Assembly: GCA_965661055.1 (NCBI GenBank)
Contig: CBFICS010000003.1
Location: 93,388-157,387 of the forward strand
Source: CBFHSF01 sp965661055
Lineage (GTDB): Bacteria; Bacteroidota; Bacteroidia; Flavobacteriales; Schleiferiaceae
DNA length: 64,000 nucleotides
Direction of reading: 5' to 3'
This document shows, piece by piece, positions 53,119 to 62,967 of the stretch. Position numbers and translations under genes: made by a program. Every line of letters starts with the position of its first letter. Within the stretch, counting starts at the first letter, position 1. The notes under the pieces are model-generated. The model saw only the letters and a list, made by a program, of their open reading frames with translations. It was not told the DNA's origin and made no database searches.

Positions 53119-54261
53119 TTATTTCGCTCCAAATTCACCCGCAGGTGGACAATCATCAATGGCCCATTTACCTTGAACAACACCACCTCTAATAAACACC
53201 ACACCAGGATTTGCCCTTATGATAGTTTTCATCGTGGTCTCATCCATTACACTGAAGTTATAATTCGGATGATACTGTTTGTAAAAGGCTAGCATTTCTT
53301 CTGATGACGCGGTAGTAAGCACAACACTTGGTATGTTCTCTTTTTCAAAAGCCGTCAATACCAACTCATCAACTTGTGCAATTTGATCGGGAGTTAGTAC
53401 ATCTAAATCTTTAACAAAGATCATCAAGTAATTAGGAGCAAACAAAACAGATTTGGTAATATCTTGACTCTTGTAATAGATGGCAAAATCATGGATGGGA
53501 GGTTCGTATCCATCAGCCACTTTCTTGCTTGATGAAAGGCCTTTTACAAGTTTATAGTTCTTGTCTTTGTATATTCCATCTTGAATATAAGCTGTAGCAC
53601 TTACTTCCTTTCTTTCACCCGTGTTTACCTCTTCAAGCACATAAAAAGTTTCATACTTTGGTGCCTCAAGACCCAACTCCTCTGCAGACATCATTCCTTT
53701 AACAATATCTGAACCGACGGCATAATGCCTAAAGTCAATTAAGGGTAAGTGATTTAAAACATAATTTCCAAAAACACCACTAGCAACCGTAAAGAATACT
53801 AAAATCAACAATCCTAATTTAGTGCTGGTTATAGGATTAATTTCTCCTTTTCGCCAGGTAAGCCACAAGATCATCACCAATAAAATTAAATCTTTGGTAA
53901 AAGACTCCCATGGGGTTAATGGAATAGCATCGCCAAAACAACCACAATCAGTAACTTTATTAAAGTAGGCAGAGTAGAATGTTAAGAAGGTAAAGAATAC
54001 AATCATGGCAAGTAGCGACCAAACCGTCAACTTTCTTTTAAAGCCAATTAAAAGGGCAATTCCCAAAATAATTTCGGCGATAACTACCACCAATGCAATG
54101 GGTAATGCAAGAGATTCTAAGAAAGGCAAGTTGAGCACATCCGGTGCAAAATACTCTTCTAATTTATAACTAAAACCCAATGGGTCGTTTAGTTTAATGG
54201 CTCCTGAAAATATAAACAGAGCTCCTACAACAAATCTAAAAATAGAGGTTACGAACTTCAT
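53119..54261 (-). CDS. DoxX/MauE-like membrane protein, BT_3928 type
   Basis: A 380-residue protein with a membrane domain of about five helices at the N-terminus (MauE/DoxX type: IFSGAIKLNDPLGFSYKLEEYF) and a long C-terminal periplasmic-type thioredoxin-like domain. The TDCGCFGD motif between helices 3 and 4 (near 105-112) is the hallmark of the BT_3928 family. A redox or disulfide role is inferred. Located between the permease and DUF1599 genes in a block conserved across Bacteroidota. Confidence 0.85.
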   Translation of the reverse strand: MKFVTSIFRFVVGALFIFSGAIKLNDPLGFSYKLEEYFAPDVLNLPFLESLALPIALVVVIAEIILGIALLIGFKRKLTVWSLLAMIVFFTFLTFYSAYFNKVTDCGCFGDAIPLTPWESFTKDLILLVMILWLTWRKGEINPITSTKLGLLILVFFTVASGVFGNYVLNHLPLIDFRHYAVGSDIVKGMMSAEELGLEAPKYETFYVLEEVNTGERKEVSATAYIQDGIYKDKNYKLVKGLSSSKKVADGYEPPIHDFAIYYKSQDITKSVLFAPNYLMIFVKDLDVLTPDQIAQVDELVLTAFEKENIPSVVLTTASSEEMLAFYKQYHPNYNFSVMDETTMKTIIRANPGVVFIRGGVVQGKWAIDDCPPAGEFGAK

Positions 54262-54267
54262 ATTAAT

Positions 54268-54804
54268 TTATTTATTCATGTGAATTAGAGCAAAAACAGA
54301 ATAGTTTATCATGTCTTGATAATTGGCATCTACGCCTTCAGAAACCAAGGTTTTTCCGCGGTTGTCTTCAATCTGCTTTACTCTAAGTAGTTTTTGTAAA
54401 ATCAAATCCGTCAAAGAACTTACTCTTAAGTCCCTCCAAGCCTCACCATAATCATGGTTTTTGGCCAACATAAGGTCTTTGGTGATTTTAATATGCTTGT
54501 CGTACAATTCAACCGCCTTTTCTTTGTCAAGGTCTGGTTGATCTACCACGCCTAGCTCAAGTTGAATTAGAGCCATTACACAGTAGTTAATGATGCCCAC
54601 AAACTCCGAATCTATTCCTTCTCCGACTTTAGAAACCCCTTTTTCTTGAAGGCTTCTGATTCTTTGGGCTTTGATAAATATCTGATCGGTTAAGCTTGGA
54701 AGTCGCAAAATGCGCCATGCTGAGCCGTAATCACTCATTTTTTTACCATAGAGGGTTCTACATTTTAGAATGACCTCGTCAAATTCTTTCGATGTGTCGC
54801 TCAT
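54268..54804 (-). CDS. DUF1599 protein
   Basis: A 178-residue protein formed from two copies of the DUF1599 repeat, each with the (K/N)xDYG(S/E)AWR(I/D)LR motif (near 21-32 and 115-126) and an (E)G(I/V)D(S/A)... tail. Sequence is helical and acidic, with no membrane part. Function unknown; the family occurs beside folP and the DoxX gene in Bacteroidota. Seven bases separate it from the DoxX-like gene; divergent folP starts 62 bases away. Confidence 0.92.
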   Translation of the reverse strand: MSDTSKEFDEVILKCRTLYGKKMSDYGSAWRILRLPSLTDQIFIKAQRIRSLQEKGVSKVGEGIDSEFVGIINYCVMALIQLELGVVDQPDLDKEKAVELYDKHIKITKDLMLAKNHDYGEAWRDLRVSSLTDLILQKLLRVKQIEDNRGKTLVSEGVDANYQDMINYSVFALIHMNK

Positions 54805-54866
54805 TTCGTAGTTTTACAGTGTTAAGCGAAGTATTAAATTAGAAGCCGAAAGATAAGTTTTTTGAA

Positions 54867-55706
54867 GTGAAAAAATCTATTAATTGCGCAGGAAAACTGC
54901 TTGAGTTATCAAACGTTAAAGTCATGGGAATTTTAAACATTACCCCTGATTCATTTTACGATGGCGGAAAGCACTCAGGACCAGCCCAAGTGCTTGCTCA
55001 CGCGCACAAGCTAGTCTCTCAAGGGGCCGATATTTTAGATATTGGGGCTTATTCAACGAGGCCTGGCGCCACCGATATTTCTGTTGAAGAAGAATGGAAT
55101 AGGCTAAAGCCCGTTATAGATTTGATCACTGAAAATTTGCCGGACACTCCCCTATCTATAGATACCTTTAGGTCAGAAATTGCAAGAAAGTCAATTCAGG
55201 CTGGGGCCCACTTGATCAATGATATTTCGGGGGGTTCTCTAGATGACAAAATGTTTGACACCATTGCAGAACTTCAAGTGCCTTACATTCTCATGCATAG
55301 CAAAGGTACGCCGCAAACTATGAGTTCATTAACCGACTACAACGATTTACTCGGCGACATTATCTTAGACTTGAGCCAGAAAATAAACCAATTGAGAAAT
55401 AAAGGAGTCAATGACATTATTATTGACCCAGGACTTGGCTTTGCTAAAACCATTGATCAAAACTTTGAAATATTAAAGCGGCTCAATGAATTTTCAGTTT
55501 TTGATGAACCTCTGTTAATTGGTCTATCAAGAAAGTCAATGATTTATAAAACCTTAGGCCTTTCGGCGGAGGATTCTCTTAACGGAACCTCAGTGCTCAA
55601 CACCCTAGCGGTTCAAGGAGGAGCTTCCATTTTAAGGGTACACGATGTAAAAGAAGCCAAAGAAGTTGTTACTCTGGTTGAAAAAACCCTAACTTTCGGT
55701 CAATGA
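54867..55706 (+). CDS. folP: Dihydropteroate synthase
   Basis: Condenses p-aminobenzoate with dihydropterin pyrophosphate in folate synthesis; sulfonamide target. Signatures: GILNITPDSFYDGG at about 21-34, DIGAYSTRPGA near 57-67, and the GLSRKSMIY loop near 217. Length 279 is normal. The start is GTG at 54867; no in-frame ATG precedes the conserved region. Its stop overlaps the cdaA start by four bases (ATGA), as in many Bacteroidota. Confidence 0.96.
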   Translation: MKKSINCAGKLLELSNVKVMGILNITPDSFYDGGKHSGPAQVLAHAHKLVSQGADILDIGAYSTRPGATDISVEEEWNRLKPVIDLITENLPDTPLSIDTFRSEIARKSIQAGAHLINDISGGSLDDKMFDTIAELQVPYILMHSKGTPQTMSSLTDYNDLLGDIILDLSQKINQLRNKGVNDIIIDPGLGFAKTIDQNFEILKRLNEFSVFDEPLLIGLSRKSMIYKTLGLSAEDSLNGTSVLNTLAVQGGASILRVHDVKEAKEVVTLVEKTLTFGQ

Positions 55707-56473
55707 ATACGCTTACCGATATAACCCTTTTTGACGTTTTAGACATCCTTTTAGCCTCTTGGCTACTTTACCAATTATACAAGCTGGTAAAAGGAACAGC
55801 TGCCATCAATATTTTTATTGGGGTTACAGCCATTTATCTCATCTGGAAGCTGGTGGGTGCTCTAAAAATGGAATTGCTATCTGAAGTACTCGGACAGTTT
55901 ATCGGTGTTGGATTTATTGCGTTAATCGTGGTTTTTCAGCAAGAAATCCGAAAGTTTCTATTGGTTTTAGGCTCTACAAACTTAGGCGGCAGAAAGGGAT
56001 TCTGGAAAAAATTAATCAACCTCAATAAAGAAGAGGTCACCACAAACGTCAATGAAATTGCAGAGGCCTGTAAAAACATGGCCGCTACTGCTACCGGGGC
56101 TTTAATCGTTGTGACAAGAAAAATGCCTTTAGGGTTTTATGTTGACACAGGAGATAAACTCAATGCAGAATTAAGTCACAGATTAATTGAGGCAATTTTT
56201 CACAAAGAAAGTCCTTTGCATGATGGCGCAGTAATTATTAGAGCCAATCAGATATTGAGCGCCCGTTCTATACTGCCGGTTAGTGATACCACTTCTCTAC
56301 CGGCAAGGTTTGGTTTAAGACATAGATCAGCGATTGGACTGGCAGAAAAGGCTGATGCCCTATGTATTATTGTCTCTGAAGAAACCGGTGAAATTAGCAT
56401 TGTTTCTGAAGGTCAAATAAAAACCATCAAACCCGAAGAGCTTACCGGTGAGTTAAAAAAGGAATTGGATTAA
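55703..56473 (+). CDS. cdaA: Diadenylate cyclase CdaA
   Basis: Makes cyclic di-AMP from two ATP. Three N-terminal helices (about 10-85) anchor a DAC domain with the catalytic DGA at 174-176 (LHDGAVIIR) and RHR at 206-208. Length 256 matches CdaA/DacA. No GlmM or CdaR homologue is adjacent; the partner upstream is folP, overlapping by four bases. The convergent egtD gene overlaps its 3' end by four bases. Confidence 0.95.
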   Translation: MNTLTDITLFDVLDILLASWLLYQLYKLVKGTAAINIFIGVTAIYLIWKLVGALKMELLSEVLGQFIGVGFIALIVVFQQEIRKFLLVLGSTNLGGRKGFWKKLINLNKEEVTTNVNEIAEACKNMAATATGALIVVTRKMPLGFYVDTGDKLNAELSHRLIEAIFHKESPLHDGAVIIRANQILSARSILPVSDTTSLPARFGLRHRSAIGLAEKADALCIIVSEETGEISIVSEGQIKTIKPEELTGELKKELD

Positions 56474-57435
56474 GTAGATTTTCTCCACAACAGATTCCTG
56501 AAACCATGAGTGCAATCTCTCCACTCTTTTGATTCAACGTATTGTGCGGCTTTTTTTAAATCTCTTAGTTTTTGGTCGTTAAACTTTTGACTGATTTCTG
56601 TAAAGATAACCTCTCCTCTCTTAAACTCAATGAGTTCATTTACCGCTTTTAAAAACACCTTTTGATTTCTTCCAGATACTAAATAACTCTTTACCGACCC
56701 TTCTATAGGATCATAATTTGGGTAAAAGTAAAACTCATCAAGGTCAAAATCGCCGTCTAACTCTTGGTTGATTCGGGTAAGTAGATTTTTATTGAAAGCA
56801 GCAGTAACCCCCTGAGAATCGTTATAAGCAGATAAGATGGTTTTTGGGTCTTTCATCATATCAACCCCTAAAAACAACCCATCACCATCTTTTTGAAATC
56901 CACTAATCTTCTGCAATAACTCAGTCATTGAATCGGTTGAAAAATTCCCAAGGTTACTCCCCAAAAACATAACTATAGTTGGGTCTGCAGAAACTTTTAG
57001 CTTCTGTAGGGCTGCAAAGTAATCAAGGGCAAGGGGTTCAATTTTTAAGGAAGGAAATTCAAGGGTAAAAGTCTCTTCTAATTCTTTTAAAACGTGTGGA
57101 GAAAAGTCAACAGGGCAATAGGTAAAATTAGCCTTTCGACCTAATAGTTCCCTAATTAAAACCTTGGACTTAATTCCATCGCCAGCGCCTAATTCTACCA
57201 ATCTAAATGGCCCTGATTTACAAAACTCTTTGGCTATACTGGTCTTATTAAATTCAAAAATTTCGAATTCAGCCCGGGTCAAATAATACTCTGGGAGATC
57301 CATGATTTTTTGAAAAAGCACGTCACCAATGTCATCGTATATATACTTTGTGGGCAACTCTTTATTCTCTTTGCTCAAACCCGCCAATACTTCACGTGCA
57401 AATTCTGTTTTCTCTTTATCTAGGGTGTCTTTCAT
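56470..57435 (-). CDS. egtD: Histidine N-alpha-methyltransferase EgtD
   Basis: Trimethylates histidine to hercynine, the first ergothioneine step. Family marks: YIYDDIGDVLFQKIMDLPEYYLTR with the conserved Tyr near 50, ELGAGDGIKS (SAM motif, 81-90), FLGSNLGNFS (157-166) and DMMKDP. Length 321 is typical. Starts one base after the egtB stop, so the pair is a coupled two-gene operon whose products catalyse consecutive steps. Confidence 0.94.
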   Translation of the reverse strand: MKDTLDKEKTEFAREVLAGLSKENKELPTKYIYDDIGDVLFQKIMDLPEYYLTRAEFEIFEFNKTSIAKEFCKSGPFRLVELGAGDGIKSKVLIRELLGRKANFTYCPVDFSPHVLKELEETFTLEFPSLKIEPLALDYFAALQKLKVSADPTIVMFLGSNLGNFSTDSMTELLQKISGFQKDGDGLFLGVDMMKDPKTILSAYNDSQGVTAAFNKNLLTRINQELDGDFDLDEFYFYPNYDPIEGSVKSYLVSGRNQKVFLKAVNELIEFKRGEVIFTEISQKFNDQKLRDLKKAAQYVESKEWRDCTHGFRNLLWRKST

Positions 57436-57436
57436 A

Positions 57437-58591
57437 TTATTTAGCTAGGCGAATGCCTGATTGCATCCATTGTAAATGAGGGTGAAAAAAGTTTCTATAC
57501 GTCTTTCTAACATGTCCTTTTGGAGAGGCCACAGAACCTCCTCGCAACACTTTTTGATTCACCATAAATTTTCCGTTGTACTCTCCTAGAGCCCCTTCTT
57601 CAATTTGAAAGCCTGGATATGGCAAATAGGCTGATTGGGTCCATTCCCACAATTCACCATGCTCAATATGCCCTGAGGCTACTTCCCACTCAAACTCTGT
57701 GGGCAACCTAAATCCAGCCCAACGAGCATAGGCATCTGCCTCATAAAAACTGATGCACCGAACGGGTTCATGTAAATCAATAGGACGATTTCCGCCCAGC
57801 GTAAATTGATTCCATTGATCCCCTACCCGATTCCAATACAAGGGGTGAGGAATTTGATTTTTTTCAATCCAGTCCCAACCTTCGGCTAACCAATACTCAA
57901 ATTTGGAGTAGCCACCATCTTCTATGAACTCTTTAAATTCTCCGTTAGTTACCAACTGGTTAGAAAGTGAAAACGGATGAACTAATACTTCATGGGGAGG
58001 GCGCTCATTGTCGTAACAAAATTCTTGAGACGAGTGACCTATCGTTACTATTTCCTTTTTAAAAGAAAGCCATGCTTGTTCACCAATTCGTTGCAGAGGA
58101 ATTGGATCTTCATCTTTGTATTTAGGAAATAATGGATTCCTACTTAAAATAAATTGAATGTCATACCATAGCAACTCTTGATGTTGTTGTTCGTGCTGAA
58201 GCCCCAGGCTAAGCCTTCTCTTTTGTTCCTCGGTAAAAGAGTGAATTCTCAAGGCAATTTGCTCGTCAATGTAATTTCTATACTTGTAAACCTCTGCCAC
58301 GGTTGGTCGGGTAATATGCCCTCTTTCAAACCTGACGGTCCTATCACCAATGTGCTGATAGTAAGAATTAAACAGAAAGCTAAAATCGGGATGATAAACC
58401 CTGTAATCTTCCTCAAAAGAAAGTACGAAAGTTTCAAAAAACCATGAGGTGTGGGCTAAGTGCCACTTCGGCGGACTTACAAACTCATCGGGTTGAATAA
58501 CGTAATCTTCGGTTTCTAGCGGAGAGCAAATCTCCGCAGTTCTTTGGCGAACAGAGTAATACAGGTCAAGTAATGAGTTTTCTAACGACAT
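57437..58591 (-). CDS. egtB: Ergothioneine biosynthesis sulfoxide synthase EgtB
   Basis: Non-heme iron enzyme that couples hercynine to a thiol (gamma-glutamylcysteine or cysteine) by oxygen-dependent C-S bond formation. It has an N-terminal DinB domain with iron ligands H47 (PKWHLAHTSWF) and H133/H137 (LQHEQQHQELL), and a C-terminal FGE-sulfatase/C-type lectin domain ending QSGIRLAK. I use the ATG at 58591 (MSLEN), ten codons into an open frame that begins at 58621. Paired with egtD; EgtE or EgtC are not visible. Confidence 0.92.
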   Translation of the reverse strand: MSLENSLLDLYYSVRQRTAEICSPLETEDYVIQPDEFVSPPKWHLAHTSWFFETFVLSFEEDYRVYHPDFSFLFNSYYQHIGDRTVRFERGHITRPTVAEVYKYRNYIDEQIALRIHSFTEEQKRRLSLGLQHEQQHQELLWYDIQFILSRNPLFPKYKDEDPIPLQRIGEQAWLSFKKEIVTIGHSSQEFCYDNERPPHEVLVHPFSLSNQLVTNGEFKEFIEDGGYSKFEYWLAEGWDWIEKNQIPHPLYWNRVGDQWNQFTLGGNRPIDLHEPVRCISFYEADAYARWAGFRLPTEFEWEVASGHIEHGELWEWTQSAYLPYPGFQIEEGALGEYNGKFMVNQKVLRGGSVASPKGHVRKTYRNFFHPHLQWMQSGIRLAK

Positions 58592-58637
58592 AGTTTGTTT
58601 TATATCCCCTTCAAGGTACAAAAAAGCAAACCTTTAT

Positions 58638-60287
58638 TCATTTTGTTTTCAATTTTTCAGAATTAACCTCTAACCTAGCCCTGTGCAGAAAGCCGGTTTT
58701 CACTAATAGGGTAAGTTGTTGATAAAAGTGCTCATGGTTTTTCTTTGAGCAGGTAATGACTCCCTCACCGTCTTTGACCTTAAAAACCGTTTCGTGATGA
58801 TTGTGGCAAAAGGCAGTATTTTGATCTTTCAATACAGAGGGTGTAAAAATCCATGGTGCGACACACAACAGCAATAAAGAAATATAAATCAGTGGTTTAT
58901 AAGCCCGATGGACAAAAAACAACAAAAGACCAAGCAACAGAAAAACGGTAAAGACTTTAGAGGGGTAAATGCCTTCTGTGTAATGATATGGCCAAGTAGA
59001 AATGATATGGCCAGCCTTAAAAAGTAGGTCAAACAGAAATCCGACCATATCAAAAATATACTCTGAGGGAATTCCCAAAAAAAGAGCTATCATACCCATT
59101 AACAGTAGATATAAAGCAGCTGTAACTACAGGAATAGCCAATAGGTTGGCAACCAAGAAATAGGTAGGAAATCCGTGGAAGTAATAGAGGACAAAGGGTA
59201 GCGTCCCCAATTGAGCCCCAACCGAAACTAGGGCAAACTTAACCACCATAGAAAGCCACCTACTTTTGATTTTCTTCACTCTCATTGAAGTAATATCCAT
59301 AAGTGAAATAATTCCAAGGACTGCTCCAAAAGACAATTGAAAACCGATGGAAAATAGACTTTGAGGGTTTAAAAAAATCAAAATCACAAAGCTAAACCAC
59401 AAGACCAAATACTTTTTTGGTTTTCGATTTAACAATTGCGAGGTCATATAAACACAAAAGAGAAAAAATGCTCTTGAGACCGATGGAGAAAATCCCACAA
59501 AAGTGCAATAGCCCCATACACAGACCATAGAACCAATAGGAGCAATGAAACTATATTTTTTAAATGGATAGAGTAAAGCATAAAAAAAACTGCCAACCAA
59601 ACCGATATGAAGCCCAGACACGGCCAATACATGCACAATACCCAGCTCTTGAAAAAGCACTTTGTGTTCTTTAGACAAAGTAGATTTGTCACCAGACAAA
59701 AGGGCCCACATTAAATTAAAATGCAATGGTTTTTCAATTTTTTGCTGAAGTCTCTTTCTGATGTTTTCTTTTAAGGTTGATGCGGGAAGAGCTTGTAGAG
59801 GTATTCTTTTCTGAATAATCACCTTATATTTAATTCCTTTAGAATCAAAAAATGTTTTTTCATTAAAGCCTATGGGTAAAGGGTTTTCGCAAATTTTTTG
59901 ATGTGAAACCTCAACCCAATAATAGGCTGAATACAAGCTGTCTTTGGGGGCAAAATCAACAAATGAAGTGGTCCCTAATAATTTTCCGGAAAGTGAATAA
60001 AGCTTACCCTTACCGACAACTCCCCATGAGTAATAAACTATATTTTCTGTGGGGAGTAAAAGACAGGTCTGCGCTTTGGGTTGAGGACGGATATTGGTGA
60101 TTTGAGTCACTACAAAGCCAGTGCATCCAAGGAGTAACCAAGTGAAAAAATCCTTTTTTGAAAGGTTGTAACTGATAGCCAACAGCAACGCAAAAAAGAT
60201 GATTACTAGTGAAAACCATCCTAAAACTACGGAGGATAAACCCAAAAAAAGAAAAAGGCAAGCCCAGGCTAGCGGATATCTAAACAT
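58638..60287 (-). CDS. comEC: ComEC/Rec2 family DNA-uptake channel
   Basis: An inner-membrane channel for single-stranded DNA during transformation. A soluble OB-like N-terminal region (about 60-180) is followed by the competence domain: WALLSGDKSTLSKEHKVLFQELGIVHVLAVSGLHIGL is the hallmark, then six or more helices. The C-terminal metallo-lactamase-type domain of long ComEC proteins is absent, with about 60 hydrophilic residues instead; short forms occur in Bacteroidota. Length 549. The gene lies in tandem with egtB but 46 bases apart. Confidence 0.9.
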   Translation of the reverse strand: MFRYPLAWACLFLFLGLSSVVLGWFSLVIIFFALLLAISYNLSKKDFFTWLLLGCTGFVVTQITNIRPQPKAQTCLLLPTENIVYYSWGVVGKGKLYSLSGKLLGTTSFVDFAPKDSLYSAYYWVEVSHQKICENPLPIGFNEKTFFDSKGIKYKVIIQKRIPLQALPASTLKENIRKRLQQKIEKPLHFNLMWALLSGDKSTLSKEHKVLFQELGIVHVLAVSGLHIGLVGSFFYALLYPFKKYSFIAPIGSMVCVWGYCTFVGFSPSVSRAFFLFCVYMTSQLLNRKPKKYLVLWFSFVILIFLNPQSLFSIGFQLSFGAVLGIISLMDITSMRVKKIKSRWLSMVVKFALVSVGAQLGTLPFVLYYFHGFPTYFLVANLLAIPVVTAALYLLLMGMIALFLGIPSEYIFDMVGFLFDLLFKAGHIISTWPYHYTEGIYPSKVFTVFLLLGLLLFFVHRAYKPLIYISLLLLCVAPWIFTPSVLKDQNTAFCHNHHETVFKVKDGEGVITCSKKNHEHFYQQLTLLVKTGFLHRARLEVNSEKLKTK

Positions 60288-60313
60288 TCCATTTTTTAGG
60301 AATGAAGTTCAGA

Positions 60314-61489
60314 TTAATTTACTTGACTTTTGTTGACAAGAACTACACCTTGGTAGTAGAATTCTAATATTTCCTTATAAGTAAATCCTCTGCGCGCCAT
60401 TTCCATAGCGCCTTCTTGAGACAAACCTACTCCGTGGCCAAAGCCTCTACCGTGCAGTATATATTCGTTTTCAATCGCTTCAATAGAGAAAAAAGAAGAT
60501 CGCAAACCAAACTGAGTGCGCCAATGCTTTAAAGGCATTTCTCTACCGTTATAGACAAAGGCCGACTTTCTTGAATTTTGCTTAAAGTCAGCAATGGTTT
60601 TTTGAAATATAGGATCGGCTTCTGAGGCGCCAAAGAACCTAGCGACAAATTCATGAACCTTATTTTTGGGAAGGTTAACGGTCCAATAAACTCTTTCACC
60701 AGCCATTGAAAAAGAATCGGTTTTGCTTTTAAGGTAGGGTACACTGCGGCTCCAAGCATCTTCTGAGTTTGCGGTTTGTCCGCCACTGTTAGAGTGAAAC
60801 GCACTTAATATCAAATCATATTTTTCATCAACCAAAACAGAATCTCTAGTTTTCTTTACCGCTTTTAGAATAGCGTCTTTATTCTGAAGATACGCCATGC
60901 TATAATAGGCCTGAGAAGATTGGTCATCTTTTACATTATACCCTTCTTCTATGTGCTTATTAAGATTTTTCATAACCCATGTTCTAGCTAATACTGCCTG
61001 GGCTGCAAAATACTCAGGTTCGGTGTTGTGTCCTCCTTCAGATTCAACCACACCGGCAACATACTCTTCAATATGCACCTCATTGATTAGGTGAATCTGA
61101 CTTCCGAAAGGCCAAAACTCAAGCCCCCCTGTATATATTCTTTCTAATCCTTTTACGTTGACAATCCATTGAGCCAAGGTGTCCTTAGAAACGAGTTGAA
61201 GTCCATTATACACCCCTAGTTTTTCCCCCGAAAGGGAAACAGAAATCTTATTTTGAAAATTTGAAAACTGCAATAATCTAGTAGCTTGTTCGGGGTAAAT
61301 ATCTAGAATGGTATCTATTACTTGACGGTCTTTATTTAAAGCCACCAAACAGAAATCGCCCTTTTGCGTGCTTACTTGGCAACTGTTTAAAACCTTGTCG
61401 CTATAAAGCCTTACGCGAATTTTATGTGAAGCAACCGCAGATGCTCCAATTCCCAAAAAAAGAAATAAAAGAATAGCTTTTTTAATCAT
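60314..61489 (-). CDS. SpoIID/LytB domain protein
   Basis: A 391-residue secreted protein with a signal peptide (cleavage after about residue 21, ...ASAVAS) and a SpoIID domain: VVESEGGHNTEPEYFAAQAVLARTWVMKN (with the conserved Glu of the lytic transglycosylase core), YSMAYL, HSNSGGQTANSEDAW and HGRGFGHGVGLSQEGA. SpoIID relatives cleave or remodel glycan strands lacking peptide stems. It overlaps the lpxB gene by eight bases at its start. Confidence 0.92.
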   Translation of the reverse strand: MIKKAILLFLFLGIGASAVASHKIRVRLYSDKVLNSCQVSTQKGDFCLVALNKDRQVIDTILDIYPEQATRLLQFSNFQNKISVSLSGEKLGVYNGLQLVSKDTLAQWIVNVKGLERIYTGGLEFWPFGSQIHLINEVHIEEYVAGVVESEGGHNTEPEYFAAQAVLARTWVMKNLNKHIEEGYNVKDDQSSQAYYSMAYLQNKDAILKAVKKTRDSVLVDEKYDLILSAFHSNSGGQTANSEDAWSRSVPYLKSKTDSFSMAGERVYWTVNLPKNKVHEFVARFFGASEADPIFQKTIADFKQNSRKSAFVYNGREMPLKHWRTQFGLRSSFFSIEAIENEYILHGRGFGHGVGLSQEGAMEMARRGFTYKEILEFYYQGVVLVNKSQVN

Positions 61490-62594
61490 TTTTCAACCAG
61501 TCTACAATAATTTCTGCAGCATTTTCTGACGCTCCAACACCACCTAATTTATGATATAATTTTTTATAATCCTCTAATAAAGCCCCTCTACCCGGTCCAT
61601 CAATAATATTCTTCAACGCTTTGGTGGTTTTTGACAAAGTAAAGTCTCCTTGAATCAACTCCGTTACGACTTCGCGATCCATAATTAAATTAACCAAACT
61701 TATGTACTTAACCTTCACCAACTGACGGGCTATCCAGTAACTAATTTGGCTTCCTTTATAAACGACCACTTCAGGAATATTAAACAGGGCAGCTTCTAGA
61801 GTTGCCGTACCGGAAGTTACAATGGCAGCGTGCGATTTTTCTAGCAAATCGTATGTTTTTCCCGTTACCATTTGAATGGGATTATCACCAATAATACTGC
61901 GATAAAACGCCTCATCTTGCGAAGGCGCACAGGCTATACAGAATTGATAATCAGGAAAGTTTTTTGATATCCGGATCATAGTGGGTAGCATAGAAGATAT
62001 TTCTTGTTTTCGGCTACCTGGCAATAGGGAAATAATTGGTTTTTCTGTTTCTAAGGCCAAATTATTGACAAGACCTTCAGCTTTTCTTTGGTCCACTGCA
62101 TCTAACAGCGGATGCCCAACAAAATCGGCGTGATAATTTAGTTTTTTGTAAAACCCTTTTTCAAAGGGAAGAATTACCAACATTTTATCAATGTTTGCAC
62201 GAATCTGCTTTATTCGTCCCTTTTTCCACGCCCAAATCTGCGGACTTATGTAATAGATGGTTCTAATTCCCTTTTTCTTGGCAAACTCAGCCACTCTGAG
62301 GTTAAACCCAGGATAATCAATAAAAATCATGGCGTCAGGCTGATATGCCTCAATATCCTTTTTACAAAAAGTGATATTACCCAGAATGGTTTTCAGGTTT
62401 TGAACCACTTCAATGAATCCCATAAAAGCAAGATCCTTGTAGTGTTTAACGGGTTTTGACTTTGCAACATCCGCCATTTTATCACCTCCCCAAAATCTAA
62501 ATTCTGCCGAGGGATCTTTTTCTACAATAGCCTTCATAAGATTTGACCCATGTAGGTCACCAGAGGCTTCACCTGCAATTATGTAATATTTCAT
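61482..62594 (-). CDS. lpxB: Lipid-A-disaccharide synthase
   Basis: GT19 enzyme joining UDP-2,3-diacylglucosamine and 2,3-diacylglucosamine-1-phosphate in lipid A synthesis. Family marks: IIAGEASGDLHG at the N-terminus, FIDYPGFNLRVA, YYISPQIWAWKKGRI and LPGSRKQEI near 195, VTSGTATLEAALF. Length 370 matches the family. Placed between surE/small membrane protein and spoIID, with an eight-base overlap to the latter. Confidence 0.97.
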   Translation of the reverse strand: MKYYIIAGEASGDLHGSNLMKAIVEKDPSAEFRFWGGDKMADVAKSKPVKHYKDLAFMGFIEVVQNLKTILGNITFCKKDIEAYQPDAMIFIDYPGFNLRVAEFAKKKGIRTIYYISPQIWAWKKGRIKQIRANIDKMLVILPFEKGFYKKLNYHADFVGHPLLDAVDQRKAEGLVNNLALETEKPIISLLPGSRKQEISSMLPTMIRISKNFPDYQFCIACAPSQDEAFYRSIIGDNPIQMVTGKTYDLLEKSHAAIVTSGTATLEAALFNIPEVVVYKGSQISYWIARQLVKVKYISLVNLIMDREVVTELIQGDFTLSKTTKALKNIIDGPGRGALLEDYKKLYHKLGGVGASENAAEIIVDWLKND

Positions 62595-62664
62595 ATAGTG
62601 AGCGAGAACGCTAAAGTGGATGAACTATGGGCAAAGGTAAGAACACCTAATGAATCTTCACCCT

Positions 62665-62967
62665 TTAGAGTATAAACTTGTAAACAACGATTAAAATCAC
62701 GTAGATCAAACTGGCAGAAAGCACCCCTTTTGCGGCCTTATCTCGTTTCATTTGAAGGGCCAGAAAGAAAAGTCCGGCGTTAATTATCACCCCAAATGTA
62801 CTTACCCTTGTAATCAATATTTTGAGGGTATTATCTTCTAACATATTGATGTTTTTCAGGTCAGGGTAAATGTCATACATAACCGTAAGACCAAAGATGG
62901 GAGTAAGAAACCCAACCACAAACCCCAAAATGGTTTCGTACTTGTTTAACTTAGAGAGTCCAGCCAT
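62665..62967 (-). CDS. Small three-helix membrane protein, unknown
   Basis: A 100-residue integral membrane protein with helices near 13-30, 52-70 and 80-98 and a polar loop (YDIYPDLKNINMLED). Overlaps the end of surE by 17 bases, so the two are co-translated. No family is recognised. Conserved placement between surE and lpxB is a clue to envelope function at most. Confidence 0.72.
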   Translation of the reverse strand: MAGLSKLNKYETILGFVVGFLTPIFGLTVMYDIYPDLKNINMLEDNTLKILITRVSTFGVIINAGLFFLALQMKRDKAAKGVLSASLIYVILIVVYKFIL

